Source: Larix kaempferi
Taxonomy: Eukaryota > Streptophyta > Pinopsida > Pinales > Pinaceae
Reading direction: 5' to 3'
Length of the DNA stretch: 64,000 bases
Assembly: GCA_027924585.1 (NCBI GenBank)
Contig: BSBM01000753.1
Location: forward strand, 23,456,501-23,520,500
In this document: in pieces, positions 1 to 12,838 of the stretch
Numbering within the stretch: position 1 is the first letter of the stretch
Layout of the letters: every line of letters begins with the position of its first letter
Made by a program: the position numbers and the translations under genes
The notes under the pieces: generated by a model
The model's database searches: none
What the model was told of the DNA's origin: nothing
What the model saw: only the letters and a program-made list of their open reading frames with translations

Positions 1-539
1 TGCTTGGAGTTGATTTTCAATTAAGGTAGAATAGTAAAGCTTGTTTTTAAACACTAAAGCATAGTTTTAAACAATTAATATACAAGTATTTAATATTCAA
101 TTAGAAAACTTGACTCTGAAATAAAAGAGATCTCTCTTAGACATTATAACTCCATTATGAGCACTTAGAACAATAGAGCCCTTGACACTTAGAAACTACC
201 CAAAATAAGCCCTTGACTCTAATTCAATAGAGTTTGGTTCTTAACAGTTAAAGTAAGAGATCTCAACTACCAATCTTTCAATAACAAACTATGCAACTTG
301 GCTCTCAAACGTTGAGGCTTGGATTTCAAACAAGAAGTTTAACTTTTAAACAACAAGCTTGGCTTCCGAATAACATAATGCTCAACTCTTACATTATTCA
401 AGATTTCTACATGTATAATTTCAATTTAAAAATTACACACAACAACATGGAGCAATATAAAAGTAAAAATGGGCCGATTGTTATAACCAAATCACCCTTT
501 CTTTTATACATTAACCAAATGGGTCGACCCTCAACCTGA
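1..539. other. AT-rich sequence without recognisable gene
   Basis: No domain, splice pattern or repeat stands out. The longest open frame (291-539) has a biased composition and resembles nothing I recognise. Confidence 0.5.
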
Positions 540-1700
540 GATCGCCCTTTGTACTAGCATGCATCAAACAAAACAAAGATTAATATTATCAAGGGTCAAA
601 CCTCCCTCAAAAGTTTCCCTATTTAATAGCAATAAGATTAATATTTTCAAGGGACAAATCTCCCAAGGAGTCACCCTATTCTACAACAATAAAATTAATA
701 TATGAAACTAATTCAAGGGAAGTCGTCTCTTCTTTCTACAATAACATATAATTAATTAAATTAGAGGGGACTCGACTCTCCTCAGGGGGGCATACCTCTC
801 CTTCACAAATGTAGAATCATTAATATATACCAACAATAATAAAATTTAGGTTAAAGGGGAATCCGTATTCTTCACAAATACAGACACATTAATTAATTAA
901 TTGCAGTAACAAGGGACAACTCCCTCATATACTAAAGGTTGAATCTAAACAAATAAAATAACAAGGGGCTCGGGCCTCCTCAGGGAGGTTGCCCCTCTTT
1001 CTCTCTAGAATGAGTGGGAACTACCCTCCTGATCAACACAGGAGCAATAATAAATCAATTTTCAAAAGCATTGATATATTTAACTAGACCCAGAAAGGAA
1101 ATGCCCTCTCTACTCAACAGAAGCAATAATAGAATTAGGTTAAATGGAATTCCACTTTCCTAAGGGAGAATGTCCCTCTCTTCACAATTGCATAAACCTC
1201 TCTCCTTTAAATAGGATCACGAAGGGGAAATACCCTCTCTCCTTTACCACTGAAGCAAATAAAGGATCACAAGGGGAAACTCCCTCTCTCCTTTATCACC
1301 GAATAAATTAAATATTTATAAAATAGAACCACAAGGGAAACACCCTCTCCTTATCGGACTTATTCATTCAACATAGAAACTATAAAATACTAAAAAATAT
1401 GAGGGGACTTGTCTCTCCTCAAGGAAGTCATCCCTCTTCTCGGCAACTCAGAAGCAATGAGATATTGTAAATAAAATCACCAAGGGCACGCCCTCTCCTT
1501 TTAACACAAAAGAAGTAAGATAGGATCACAAAGGGGAAATGCCCTTTATTTTTCAACACAAAAGCCATAAGATATTATACATAGATTCATCAAGGTGAAA
1601 CACCCTTTTTTATTTAGCACATAAGTAATAATTAAATTAACTACAATCACAAAGGGAAATGTCCTCTCCTGCTTAAGCTTAGAAGCATATATATAAGGGC
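540..1700. repeat. Degenerate tandem repeat, G-run/C-run units
   Basis: Units of roughly 60-75 bp recur with the pattern of a G run, an A-rich stretch and then a C run (for example AAGGGGAAATGCCCTCTCC), each followed by an AT-rich spacer such as AGAAGCAATAA. At least twelve copies are visible. The G run and C run can pair, so each unit holds a small hairpin. The same family reappears at 6530-7500. Confidence 0.6.
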
Positions 1701-2640
1701 TGGTGCAAGCTAATGAGGGTCTCTTTTGACATTATAGATGCAATAGAAAACTGAAAAAACAAGCATATATAAACTTACATGGATATTTTGAAATACTTAT
1801 ACAATGAATCTTTCTTTAAGAAAAAAAAAATGAAATATAGGGAATTGAATCATGTTTTAAGATATATAAATTTTATCTATTGAAAATGTTCATAACTATC
1901 TCAATTTTGATCTTTTATAACAAGTACTTTTTAGTTTTTTAGTAAATTTAAGGTATATTTCTTTTCTTTGAGTTCCTAAGTGATGGAGTCGACATACAAA
2001 AACTGGTAGACATATAGAGAACAAATAGTACTAGTGAAACACTATTTTTCCAAAATAAATTTAATAACTTGTATCTTTTTTTAATTATCTAAGTGATCAA
2101 ACATCAAAAACAATATGCCAAGAGTGGGTGCAAATTTCAAAGGTCTTAATGCAATGATCATGACCTGATTTTTTTATAGCATATAGAGGTTGGTGTCTAG
2201 TAGTGCAACATACATTTTTTTTTAAATGATTGAGAAACAAAAATGCTATGGAAAAAACATAACATTGTGTTTTTTGAGTTAAGGAGTAATGACACAAGAA
2301 AAAATAGAAGAAAAACAAAAAAAAATAATATTTTTAAAAAATATTACATATTTGGAATCTATAAAAAAAATGCCATCAGGGTCTAAAATTTCATAAAAAA
2401 AGATCGTGTGTAACATATTGTAACGAGGGGGTGAAACAAAATCATATTAAGAAAAATTGCGAGATGCCTAATTAGCTATGGTTTACCATATTCCATACCA
2501 CAAGTTTGGTTAACCCAAAGTTACATCTGAAGCAGACACATAAGAAGAGTGAATAAAACCGAGCAGGTGACAAGGCTCGGTCTTAGTGCTAAGAAATGCG
2601 AGCTCGTGTCTTTTAAATTCAAATTTTCTTTTCTTGCCTA
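1701..2640. other. AT-rich spacer, no gene seen
   Basis: Contains A and T homopolymers and no conserved open frame on either strand. Confidence 0.5.
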
Positions 2641-2649
2641 TCCAGGTGC

Positions 2650-2830
2650 CATGAAAACCAAAACACATGTGCATTTTAGCTCTACAAAATGTGTACATGT
2701 TTTAGTTCTACAAAACGCATACCTGTTTTGTAGAGGTAAAATGTTTACACATTTTGTAGAGCTAAAACACGCACATGTATTGTAGAGCTAAAATGCGTAC
2801 ATATTTTATAGAGCTAAAACTTGGTGCATT
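2650..2830. repeat. Cluster of short inverted repeats, left border of purine block
   Basis: The motif TTTTGTAGAGCTAAAA and its reverse complement alternate about six times with small changes, separated by ACATGTGCGTAC-like spacers. Adjacent opposite copies can form hairpins. A related motif cluster lies at 6263-6500, on the other side of the purine block. Confidence 0.65.
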
Positions 2831-2839
2831 TAGGTAAAA

Positions 2840-3397
2840 ATCAAATTTACCTTAGGGGTAAGGGGGGGAGGGGTATTGGGGGAGAGAAATAGATAGAGAT
2901 AAAGATTGGTTGGGGGTGGGGATTTAGAGAGGATTAAGGTAGTTAGAGGGAAGAAGGTGTATGGGGTTAGGGTAGAGAGAGAGAAGGGGGGTGGCAAGCT
3001 GTATGGGGAGGGAAATTACGAGAGACAAAGAGTGAGAGGGATAGGGGTAGGGGGAGTATGAGAGATAGAGGGAGAGGGGGGCGTAGGGTTAGGGGAAGTA
3101 GTAGAGAGAAAGAGAGGGGTGGAGGGTGTGGTTATGGGTAGGGAGAGTAGGATGGGGGTTAGGGAGAGAGAGGGAAAGTAAGGGTAATGAGAGTGAGAGA
3201 GAGAGACGAGGGTGTTAGGGGAGAGAGAAAGGCGTGGGGGGTAAGGTGGAGGTGGAGGAGTAAGGGAGAAAAAGAGTGAGAGATGGGGTTATTAAGGGTT
3301 AGGGGGAAGAGGGGGGAGAGTGACATAGATGAGGAGGGGGTTTAAGGTAGGGGGAGGAGTAAGGGGCTGAGAGAGGGGGTTAGTAAGGGTTATAGAA

Positions 3398-3428
<31 letters not shown>

Positions 3429-3539
3429 GAGGGTGGTTATTTGTATGAGGGTGAGAGAGACAGAGAGAGAGGAGGGGTGTTATTTGTATGAGGGTGAGAG
3501 AGAGAGAGAGAGAGGAGGGGGGTTATTTGTATGAGGGTG

Positions 3540-3576
<37 letters not shown>

Positions 3577-4334
3577 ATGGGGGGGGATGTTAGGGGGTTG
3601 GGGGTTGGGGGTGAGAGATATGGTTGGGGGATACAAGTAGGTGGATGTCTAGAGGGGTGAGTAAGTGATTGAGTGAGAGAGAGAGAGAGATCGGGGGCGA
3701 AGGGGTGGAGGGTGTGGTTGATTAGGGGTAGGGGGAGGAGGGGGTTTGGGGGAGAGAAAGAGATAGAGATCACGGTGGGGGAGGTGTAGAGGGGAGGAGG
3801 AGGGTTGGGGAAGAGAAAAAGATAGAGATAAATGTGGGGGAGGGGTAGGGGTTTAGGGAGTATTAGGGAAGTTAGAGAGAAGGGGGGTATAGGGTGGGGG
3901 AATAGAGAGATAGAGAAAGAGATTCAGAGGCGGGGTGTGGTAAGTTTTATGGGGACTAGGAATACGTGAGACAAAGAGAGAGGGGATTATGCGTAGGGAG
4001 AGTAGGAGAGAGAAAGAGAGATGAGGGGGTGGTTATGGGTAGGTAGAGTAGGCTATATATGAGGGGTTTTGAGAGTGTTTGAGAGAGAGAGAGGTGGGGA
4101 TGTTTTTAGGGGGTTGGGGGGAGAGGGAGAGGTGGGGTTTAGGTGTAGGTAGAGGAGTAGGGGAGAGAAAGAGAAAGAGAAGGGGTTAGTGAGGGTTAGG
4201 GGAAAGAGGGAGAGAGAGAGGGGAGGGATTAAAGGTAAGAGGAGGATTAGGATGGAGAGAGAGTGAAAGAGGGGGGGATTAAATCTAAGAGGAGGATTAG
4301 GAGGGAGAGATAGTGAGAGATGGGGTTAGTAATT

Positions 4335-4398
<64 letters not shown>

Positions 4399-4895
4399 TA
4401 GTGGTAGGGGGAGGAGTAGGGGTGTGTGTGAGGGGGTGGTTCGAGGGAGTGTTAGGGTGTTGGGGTAGAGATAAAGGGGGTGGGTTTAGGGGTAAGTGGA
4501 GGAGTAGGAGAGAGAGAGGGCGGGATGGGTAGGGAGGGTTTGGTTGATAAGGGGTAGGGGTGAGGAGGGGATTTGGGAGAGAGAGAGAGAGAGAGAGAGA
4601 GATCAATATGGGGGGAGGGGGGTAGCATCTTAGTGATTAATAGAGAGAGAGATAGAGGAGGGGGAGTATGAGAGAAAGAGAGAGGGGATTAGGGGGTGTT
4701 TATTGGTAGGGAGAGTATGAGTGGGGTTAGGGAGATAGAGGGGGGTTAGGGATAGTGAGATGTTTTTGAGAGAGGGGGGTGTTAGGGGGTTGGGGGGTTG
4801 GGGGAGAAAGAGAGGGGTGGCGGTTAGGTGTAGGTATAGAGGTAGGGTAAAGAGAGAGTGACAGAAGGGGTTATTAAGGGCTAGGGGGAATATGC

Positions 4896-4945
<50 letters not shown>

Positions 4946-5072
4946 TAGGAGGAGGGGGTATTAGAGGTAAGGGAAGGAGTAGGGGGCGAGAGAGTGAGGG
5001 AGGGTGTTAGTAAGGGTTAGGGTGAGGAAGGGAGGGGGGGGAAGGGGGTTAGTTGTAGGAAGAGGAGGAGTA

Positions 5073-5130
<58 letters not shown>

Positions 5131-5802
5131 GAGGAGGAGGAGGGGGTTAGAGGTAGGGAGAGGAGTAGGGGGGTTAGAGGTAGGGAGAAGAGTAGGGGGG
5201 TGAGAGAGGGAGAGATAAGGGGAGGTGTTAACGTATTGGGGGTGATCTAGAGAGGGTTAGGAGTTATGGGTAGGTGGAGGATTATATGAGAGAGAGATTG
5301 ATTGAGGAGGAGAGGGGTGGGACTTGGATTGGTGATGATAACAAATGAGATCATTAAAAATATTTGGATGGCTAGGTATATAGAATGAAACTAAATATTA
5401 GTAAGTGTTAGGGTAAGAGAGAGAGAGAGGGGGGGTGGGGCGGTTTAGCGGCTTGGGCAGGAGTAGGGAGAATTGAGAGAAATGGGGGTATATGTGAGGA
5501 GTGTAGGTGTTGGGGTTAGAGAGAGAGACAGGGGGGTTTGGGGTTTGGGGAGGAGTAGGGTAATTAGAGAGAAAAGTTGCTATAGGTGAGGAGTGTGGGT
5601 ATTGGTGTTAGAGAGAGAGAGAGAGATTGGAGGGTGGTAAGGGGTTATAGGTAGAGGATGAGGTGGAGGATAATGGATTAGAGGTAGAGGTAGAGGTAGA
5701 GGGCGTTTTTAATGGATTAGAGGTAGAGGTAGAGGAGGGTGTTAGGATATTGGGTTAAGTTGAATAGGTGATAAAGAGAGTGAGAGAAGGGGTTAGTAAG
5801 GG

Positions 5803-5896
<94 letters not shown>

Positions 5897-6250
5897 GTGT
5901 TAGAGGAAACATAGGGATGTGTGTGTGTGTGTGTGTGTGCATGTGTGAGAGAGAGAGAGAGAGAGAGAAGGGGTTAGTAAGGGTTAGGGAGAGGAGGAAA
6001 TGGATTATAGAGAGAGAGAGAGTATGGAGGTGGTATGTTAGGTGCCTGGGGGGAGAGATAGGGGTAGGATGAGGTTGTGGGTGATTAGGGGTAGGGCGGT
6101 GCTACGCAGTTGGAGAAGGGTTGTTAGGGGGTTGTGTTATGGGGTTGGGGTGGTGTTAGGGAGTTGGACAGGGGGTGTGGGTGATTATGGGTAGGGGGTG
6201 TTAGGGAATTTTAGATGGGATGTTAGGGGGTTGGAGAGGTGTGTTAGGGG
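2840..6250 (+). repeat. Purine-rich microsatellite block of about 3.4 kb
   Basis: The plus strand is almost entirely G and A with interspersed GGGTTAGGG-like words, (GA)n runs and (GT)n runs. Examples are (GT)n(GA)n at 4334-4396, (GA)n near 4896-4942 and (GT)n(GA)n near 5073-5128. G clusters at 3579-3611 and 4774-4804 have four or more runs of at least five G with 2-3 base loops. Open frames here are repeat translations, not genes. Confidence 0.9.
5804..5893. repeat. (AT)n followed by (AG)n microsatellite
   Basis: An uninterrupted AT dinucleotide run of about 42 bp passes directly into an AG run of about 48 bp. Confidence 0.95.
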
Positions 6251-6262
6251 CTTGATTTATGG

Positions 6263-6500
6263 AATAAAATATTCTTTACAAAACGCTTACGCATTTTTGT
6301 TCTCTAAAACACATACACATCTTGGTTCTCTAAAATGAAAATGCTTTTTAGAGAAAAAAAACACGCACATGTTGTGTTCTCCTAGCCTTCGTAGAATCCC
6401 ACTTGTCTACCTCTGGCTTTCCCATTTCTAGGTTTAATAAACGCATACGCGTTGTTGAATTCTACAACAAGAACGTGTTTTGCAAAACATCATTTTCATC
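6263..6500. repeat. Cluster of short inverted repeats, right border of purine block
   Basis: Repeated words TTCTCTAAAA, ACAAAACGC and ACGCATACGC occur in both orientations. They resemble the left-border cluster at 2650-2830, so the purine block is framed by related elements. Confidence 0.5.
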
Positions 6501-6529
6501 TAAAGGGTCCCCATATTTGTGTGAGGACC

Positions 6530-7500
6530 CAAAATTAACCACAAGGGGTCATGCCCTCATATATTAATGCCCTCAAGGATGCATTAAGTATATAAACAAA
6601 TACAATCCCCCACACACAAAATCACAAGCATACATTCAAAAACAATTACACCACAAGGGAACTACGCCCTTCCTTCTCAACTTAAAAGTAACAAAATCAC
6701 AAGGAAAACACCCTCTTTTCACCACAGAAGCATTAACATACACTAAACATAACCGAAAAGGGGCAATGCCCTCTTCTCTCTGTACAAGCAATAATTTAAA
6801 TAGGTTCAAACAGACTTAACTCTAATCACAGAAATCATCCCTCTTCTCATAAGCAATTAAATATTAAATAAAACTATAAGGGTGTCCAATTAAATATTAA
6901 ATAAAACTAAAAAGGAAACACCCAATAGAATATTAAATAAAAATACAAATGCAAAGATGTATAAGCAAATACATTAAAATAAGGGGCATCGGCTCTCTTG
7001 AGGGAGGCCGCCCCTCTTACTCTCCCATGCAGTACATATTAACTATAACATGAAGGGATTAATGGACAAAGGGGATCGTCCCTACTTCTAGAGGCCATCC
7101 ATCTTTAACAAAAAGAAATATACACTAAGAGGAATGGGAATCGGCTCTCCTAAGGGAGGTTGTCCCTTCCTCGTAAAATCATAATCATGCAACATAATAA
7201 CTAACCGCAATTGAATAATCGGAGTGGACTCTCTTTGTATATAGCATTCTTTGAATTTTATTGGTAAGCAATAAATAATGGGCTTAGTGTAGAGCGCTCC
7301 TTAATTCCATTTAAACACATACACAAGGAGTTGGCTCCCTTGGGAAATACCTCCTCTTCCCAACAACAGAAAACAAAGATAAAAGTTACCCCATAAAATA
7401 TAAATAAAACAAAGATAAAAGTTACTCTAGAAAATATAAATAGTAGAAAATAAATAGAACCACAATAAGAAGCAAGTGGCATTTTCCCTCTCCTCCAAAA
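6530..7500. repeat. Second block of G-run/C-run degenerate repeat
   Basis: Same pattern as 540-1700: A-rich units with AAGGGG... followed by ...CCCTC, such as GGGGCAATGCCCTCTTC. Units are more decayed and interrupted by AT-rich sequence. Confidence 0.55.
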
Positions 7501-8400
7501 ATGCTATCAAGAACTGATACTGATACTAATACTAATACTAATACTAATAATTTCTTTTTGATAGTTTATAATAATAATACTTTGTAATAATAAATTTGAA
7601 ATAATACTATTAATAATAGATCACTTTAAGCTGATTAACCAATAACATGTTAATATTCACCTTTTGCAAGAAATATGCTATCTTGAAATGCTCGAAAGCT
7701 AGTGATAGGATCATATTTCTACCTATGGGATTCTCAAGGATTCATTAGCCTCTAACTCTGTCCTCTATTCGACATCATTTCCCTTTCGATTTTGTTGCCT
7801 TGCACATTCAACCCTAGGTTTTTATTTGATTATTTCAACATGTACAGTTTACATGACATTGTCATGCTTTAGCTAGTGAACGATCTATTACCCAAATCAA
7901 AATGCTACTAAACTCTACAAGGTTCATTAGTGAGGCCTTAAGCTCCTCGCCATGAACCAATACATAAATATATTTACATCAATTATAATTTTAACCACTA
8001 TAATAGGGGTTAAGAAGGAGGGATATTAGAGTGTAAAACAACCAAGCATAGAAAGTACCAATTCTTGATTTGAAGTGTCCTTTGAATACCACCATGTATG
8101 TCACCATTATTAACCACAGATTATACTAACTACACTTGGATTGACATCAATTGTCATGGCATCATAGAACTAAGTGTGAGTAGTCCCAAATCACCACCAA
8201 CTATAATTGTGTCATTGCCAATTAACTCCATCCATCCTCATCTCACCCTTCATCATGGATCCCCTCAAATCACATATATTATACATCATACATGTTGTGG
8301 AAACATAGTCATCATGTGTTTTCAAAGTAGTCATGTGTTAGTATGGCTACTAGTCGGTACATCTCATCCTAATCACCCCATCTAGTGAGTTTCAATCCTT
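7501..8400. other. No feature recognised
   Basis: Begins with a short GATACT/AATACT repeat (about 7517-7548). The open frame at 8098-8385 is low in complexity and not family-like. Confidence 0.4.
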
Positions 8401-8419
8401 ATTTCAGAGGGTAAGACAA

Positions 8420-9340
8420 ATTTTTTGAATAGAGTCAAAGGGGTTTTCTATCACCAATCATTTTAAGGTCCTCTTACATTTTTTCTACTCCTTCATCGGC
8501 AAGAAAATTGGCTGTTGGGTTGGCCAATATTTGAACATGAGATGGAATAATGGATTGAATTCAAGTTAGGATACCATCAATCTATTATATTCTTACCTCT
8601 AACCACCAATATTTGGAGATTTTGTGAATTGGTGAGACATTTTAGATTCTAATCAGTATTTGGATAAGTAGATGGGAACGCCCCTAAATAATAATTTTGG
8701 AGAGACCTTGTTGAACAACGTTATCTCAAGGGCCTAGTTCTAGAGCAAAGTTTAATTATATTATTGGTATTTACTCCAAGGGAACCTTCATGCATCCATT
8801 CAATCTTTCCCTAATAATTTTAGATGACCCCTCAAAAGCCAACTAGACCTAGTTTTCCTTGAGAAGCATTGTTAAAATTGAGTTTTTTGAAACCTTTAAG
8901 GGGAAGAGGCCATTTATTTTCAATTGAAGTAAGATTTTTGTTACTTGGAGCCTTGGTGGATGGATGCTCAGGTTTGACACACCAAGCTTGCATGATTGTG
9001 GATTCTGAAGGCTTGCATTTCCAATATCCATTGATCCATTAGGATGTTTGGATCATTTCATCGATATTCTATTTGATTCCCCCCCATATCTAGTCATTAT
9101 TCCTCTCCATTTATTTGAATATTCATTGATTTCTTTCTTTCCAAGTTTCTTAGATGAAGAAACTGAAAAAAGGTTTCCTAGCACAATTAAGGATGGAATA
9201 TTTTAAGGCAATATTCCTCCATTGTTTGATGGTTTCTTTGATGCTATTTGGGTCATTGTTAGCATGCTTAGCCACGAAGATCATATGTTACTTCAAAATT
9301 TTCTATGGCATTGTGCCCTTAATGAACCATTTTTAGTACC
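8420..9340 (-). pseudogene. LINE relic: reverse transcriptase tail and RNase H domain
   Basis: Minus-strand translation from about 9340 gives a decayed non-LTR retrotransposon ORF2 end with a WKERN-like motif of the post-RT region. The plant LINE RNase H domain follows near 8930: KWPLPLKGFKKLNFNNAS, then GVI and GSLGVNTNN, ending near 8440 with a TANFLADEGVEKM-like tail. In intact LINEs this domain removes the RNA strand of the DNA-RNA hybrid during target-primed reverse transcription. Several in-frame stops interrupt it, and the usual catalytic Asp of FDGAS is Asn here (FNNAS). It is a dead fragment; I see no upstream RT core or endonuclease. Confidence 0.65.
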
Positions 9341-10880
9341 AATTTTTCTTCTTCACATAACCAAATTAAAATAGCCCCGAAATGATCATGCATGTTAACA
9401 TTGAATCTTCTTCCCATAACCAACTAAATTATTACATTGATGTTTGTTCCCTTAAATGAAAGTCTTTTGATTGAAATCACTAAGCATAAGCAAAGTTATG
9501 ATGTGCGCATAGCCTAAATCCTCATTTACCAGTTGCAATTTGAAAAAAACTAGTAATATCAATTATAATTCCAACTTTCCACCACATGAGCCATAGTAGT
9601 GTTGTATGTAATCACCACCCTCTCATTTAATCATTGTTGTGCATCCAATGTTCAATATAACTACATAGAACATAGTACATGCCACAAAGATTGTCAAAAA
9701 GATTCTTCTCATGACATTCATTCTAACATGTATCTAAGCTTTGATATTTTCAATGTTTGTTGGTGGATGAAAATAATTGAAACAAATATGGAACAAGTAG
9801 CCCTCTTCCTTCCAAACCATGCATTGAGGTTGCCTAAGAGTTTGTAACACCCACTAATCAATAGTGTGATGAAACTTGATTGCATGCAACAATATCAATA
9901 CGAAGAGAAAAGAAGGTGAGATCATTTCCAATTAAACTCTTTTTCTAGGATGGTACTCGACATGTATGCATGATCCCCCAGTTGCCAAGGAAATCGCTTT
10001 CCATGGAATTAAATACAACAAGATGAAATCTAGATAGTAGATTGAACGACCAAAACAAAGAGGTAAAAACCAACCCTCCACCTTCCAAAACAAATATTGA
10101 GGTAACCTAAAAGTTTGCAACACCCACTAATTAGTTGGGTAGTGAAACTTGATCACCTATGGCAACCTCAGTGTTAAGAAAAAATGATATTCCTCTCATC
10201 TCATTTCTATGAGCACTATACTTGTCTAATATTCTTGATTGGTCAAACACATTTCATTGGAAGTTTTATTGAGGATTGGTTAAATGTTGAGAATGTTGAG
10301 ACATGTATAGATATGTTGTATATATAGTTTTGTATTATGATTTTGATAAAAAAAATATCTATGCATTACACATGTGATTAGAAGGATCAAAGCCACATTT
10401 ATGATTTTCATGTGCAATTAGCTATTGAATAACTATTGAATATTGATGCTTCAACCACATATCATAAAATTGTTGGATGTTTCAACTAATACACAAACTC
10501 AGCTACATGTTGAATTTCATTTAAAGTAGTGTGAGTCAAAGGTTAAAATCATCTATGAGTTGGACACTTCCTTAGAGTTCATGTATTGGTTCAATATTAC
10601 TCCTCTCTCCCACTACATTTGAAGCATTTAATACTCCTCTCTCTAACTTACATTACAACTTTTAATATACATGTAATATTTACAATCCCTATAAAGAACA
10701 TGAAGCCTTTAAATGGAAAAGCATTAACAATTTTCCAAAAGTAGATGACACATATTCAATACATTTTCATTGAATATACCTATGAGCTTCATAGGAGCTA
10801 AGATCTTGTTACAAATTGAGAGTCAATTACACATGAGGTATTTCTAGAACATGTAAACTCCCGATTTGGTCATTACTCAA
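9341..10880. other. No feature recognised
   Basis: AT-rich. A short word (about 25 bp, CAACACCCACTAATTAGT-like) occurs near 9845 and near 10120, but I cannot delimit an element. Confidence 0.4.
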
Positions 10881-10913
10881 TAATTATTGTGGGGCGCCTG
10901 GGGTATCTACCCC

Positions 10914-11200
10914 AATGATGGACAAACTCTTGTATGCAAGTGCGATTCTAGGAAACATTTACAATTGTAATCAATTTCAAACAATATTATTCCAAAAGGG
11001 AGACGATGCCACTAGTGTCTACTTCCACCAGATGCTAAGAAATGTTTGAGATGCAACACCAACAATAGATGATTTGGAGCTCATGAGGTTTATGACTAAC
11101 AAACTAGTCTCCATGGAATAATGAAAAATATTTGATGCATCTATCCACCTATTCACAACAAACATACTTGTTACACATCACAACATGAACATGCTCAAAT
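10914..11200 (+). pseudogene. Possible retroelement gag-like remnant
   Basis: One frame reads through about 95 codons with three stops and gives peptides such as LLYASAILGNIYNCNQFQT and IDDLELMRFMTNKLVSME. The composition is more protein-like than the neighbourhood and vaguely resembles a gag helical region. I cannot assign a family, and it overlaps the tandem duplication that starts at 11072. Confidence 0.25.
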
Positions 11201-11623
11201 AATTAAATATGATCATTGCATGAAACTTCATTTAATCCATAGGACTACATGAACTCAAAACGCGATATTATTTTGTATTGATAAATGAGTTGTGTTGTCT
11301 TGCAATTACTAGGTCCAAATAGGCTTGATTAATAAGGTAACTTTGTTATTTGGAGCTCATGAGGTTTATGACTAACAAACTAGTCTCCATGGAATAGTGA
11401 AAAATATTTGATGCATCTATACACCTATTCACAATAAACATACTTGTTACAAATCACAACATGAACATGCTTAAATCATTACGTATGATCATTGCATGGA
11501 ACTTCGTTTAATCCATAGGACTACATGAACTCAAAACAAGATATTATTTTGTATTGATAAATGAGCTGTGTTGTCTTGCAATTAATAGGTCCAAATAAGC
11601 TTGATTAATAAGGTAACTTCACG
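11072..11623. repeat. 276 bp tandem duplication, two copies
   Basis: The sequence starting ATTTGGAGCTCATGAGG repeats with a 276 bp offset (11072 and 11348) at over 95% identity by eye, head to tail. Both copies end near AATAAGGTAACTT. Confidence 0.9.
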
Positions 11624-12329
11624 TATTCATCTAGATTGCATACACATATGGATGATGCCTTAAAAATTTCCACTAAACATTGTTATGGCATTTGATATGT
11701 ACATTGATCCATTACATTCTAGTAATTAACAACTACACCAATAGCTTTTTAAATATTAATTTTTTATATTAAATATTCAAATAACATATCCACCCATACT
11801 CACTTAAAATTTGAAAGTATATCAATTATTATATTTATATAGAAAAACAACCTAGTATATGGAAATGTTCAATTTTAATTTTTTTGTAAAATTTTCAGAA
11901 ATTAAAATTAACATAGATTAATCTTTAATTTAGAGAGATGAATTTCTAAAGTCTATATTTTTTTCATTCAACATTAAGAAATTAATACATGATATTAAAA
12001 AATAAATAATTATACCTGAAAAATATTTATAATTTAAAATAAATTTATATGAATTTTATCAAAATTATATACAAATATTAATATTTAATCGAAAAATATA
12101 ATAATAGCATGTTAAAGTTTGTTTTAAAAATATGACATATTATGTTTAATTTTAATTATACAAAGCATATTGTTAGCATTCCATTATATTGTCATCATTC
12201 AATTCCTTCTGGAGGGCTTATATCGATGTCATTGTTTAATTCCACAATCATATTAAAAATATGACAAATGTGTCTAAGAAAAAAAAATGATGATAGTGTC
12301 TTATGTTCATATACATAAGCATATTATGA
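11624..12329. other. AT-rich intergenic sequence
   Basis: Long A/T runs without coding signal. It lies upstream of the methylesterase-like gene. Confidence 0.5.
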
Positions 12330-12540
12330 TGTCGTTCCATCTAGATAGCTTTTATCTATTTTAAATTTTAAATAAAAATATGTTAAATAACCTTTTGAAA
12401 AGTTAATGTAATAGGTAGTATACGCCTATATTATGATTTAATTCCTTCTAGATAGCTTTTATCGATGTTAATTTTTAATTAAAAATATGTTAAATAGAGT
12501 TTTGAAAAATTAATGTAATAGGTAGTATACGCCAATATGT
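12330..12540. repeat. About 106 bp tandem duplication upstream of the hydrolase gene
   Basis: The word CTAGATAGCTTTTATC and the following AT-rich segment, ending AATAGGTAGTATACGCC, occur twice in tandem. A more diverged partial copy starts near 12190. It lies 300-500 bp upstream of the predicted start codon, in the distal promoter region. Confidence 0.75.
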
Positions 12541-12753
12541 GTTTGATATAAGGGAAATTTTGTTTTTTATTCGTGAATTCCAGAAATTTAAAACTAAAGC
12601 CTTGCCTTCGGCCCTTTTCCAACCAGATTTAGCGGATTTAGCACATGTACAAGCTATTGTCGGCAATTCCACTCTTAACTTTTGCTTTCCTGACCCCACT
12701 AAGTTTAAAATATTTTTGGTATAGTGTTCTTGGCCCTCATCTCCTCCGCCGGC

Positions 12754-12760
12754 TATATAT
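12754..12760 (+). promoter_or_regulatory. Candidate TATA box of the methylesterase-like gene
   Basis: TATATAT lies 79-85 bp upstream of the ATG at 12839. A start site about 30 bp downstream would give a leader of about 55 bases. Position and local context fit a plant core promoter. Confidence 0.5.
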
Positions 12761-12838
12761 GAATAGAGAATACTCAATCAATTCTCACATAAAAGTTGGG
12801 AAAAGTTGGCCATAGCAGTGTTCTAGTCAATTGTTAAG

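Noticed and set aside
3480-4606. Open frames across the purine block, rich in Ser-Leu, Pro or Arg-Glu
   Set aside because: They are translations of (GA)n/(GT)n and G-rich repeats, with no domain and no codon structure.
2840-6250. Interstitial telomere repeat (GGGTTAGGG words)
   Set aside because: The words are scattered and irregular among GA repeats, and do not form a head-to-tail TTTAGGG array.
12539-12724. Open frame just upstream of the methylesterase-like gene
   Set aside because: It lies in the promoter region next to the TATA box and an AT-rich duplication, and shows no family similarity.
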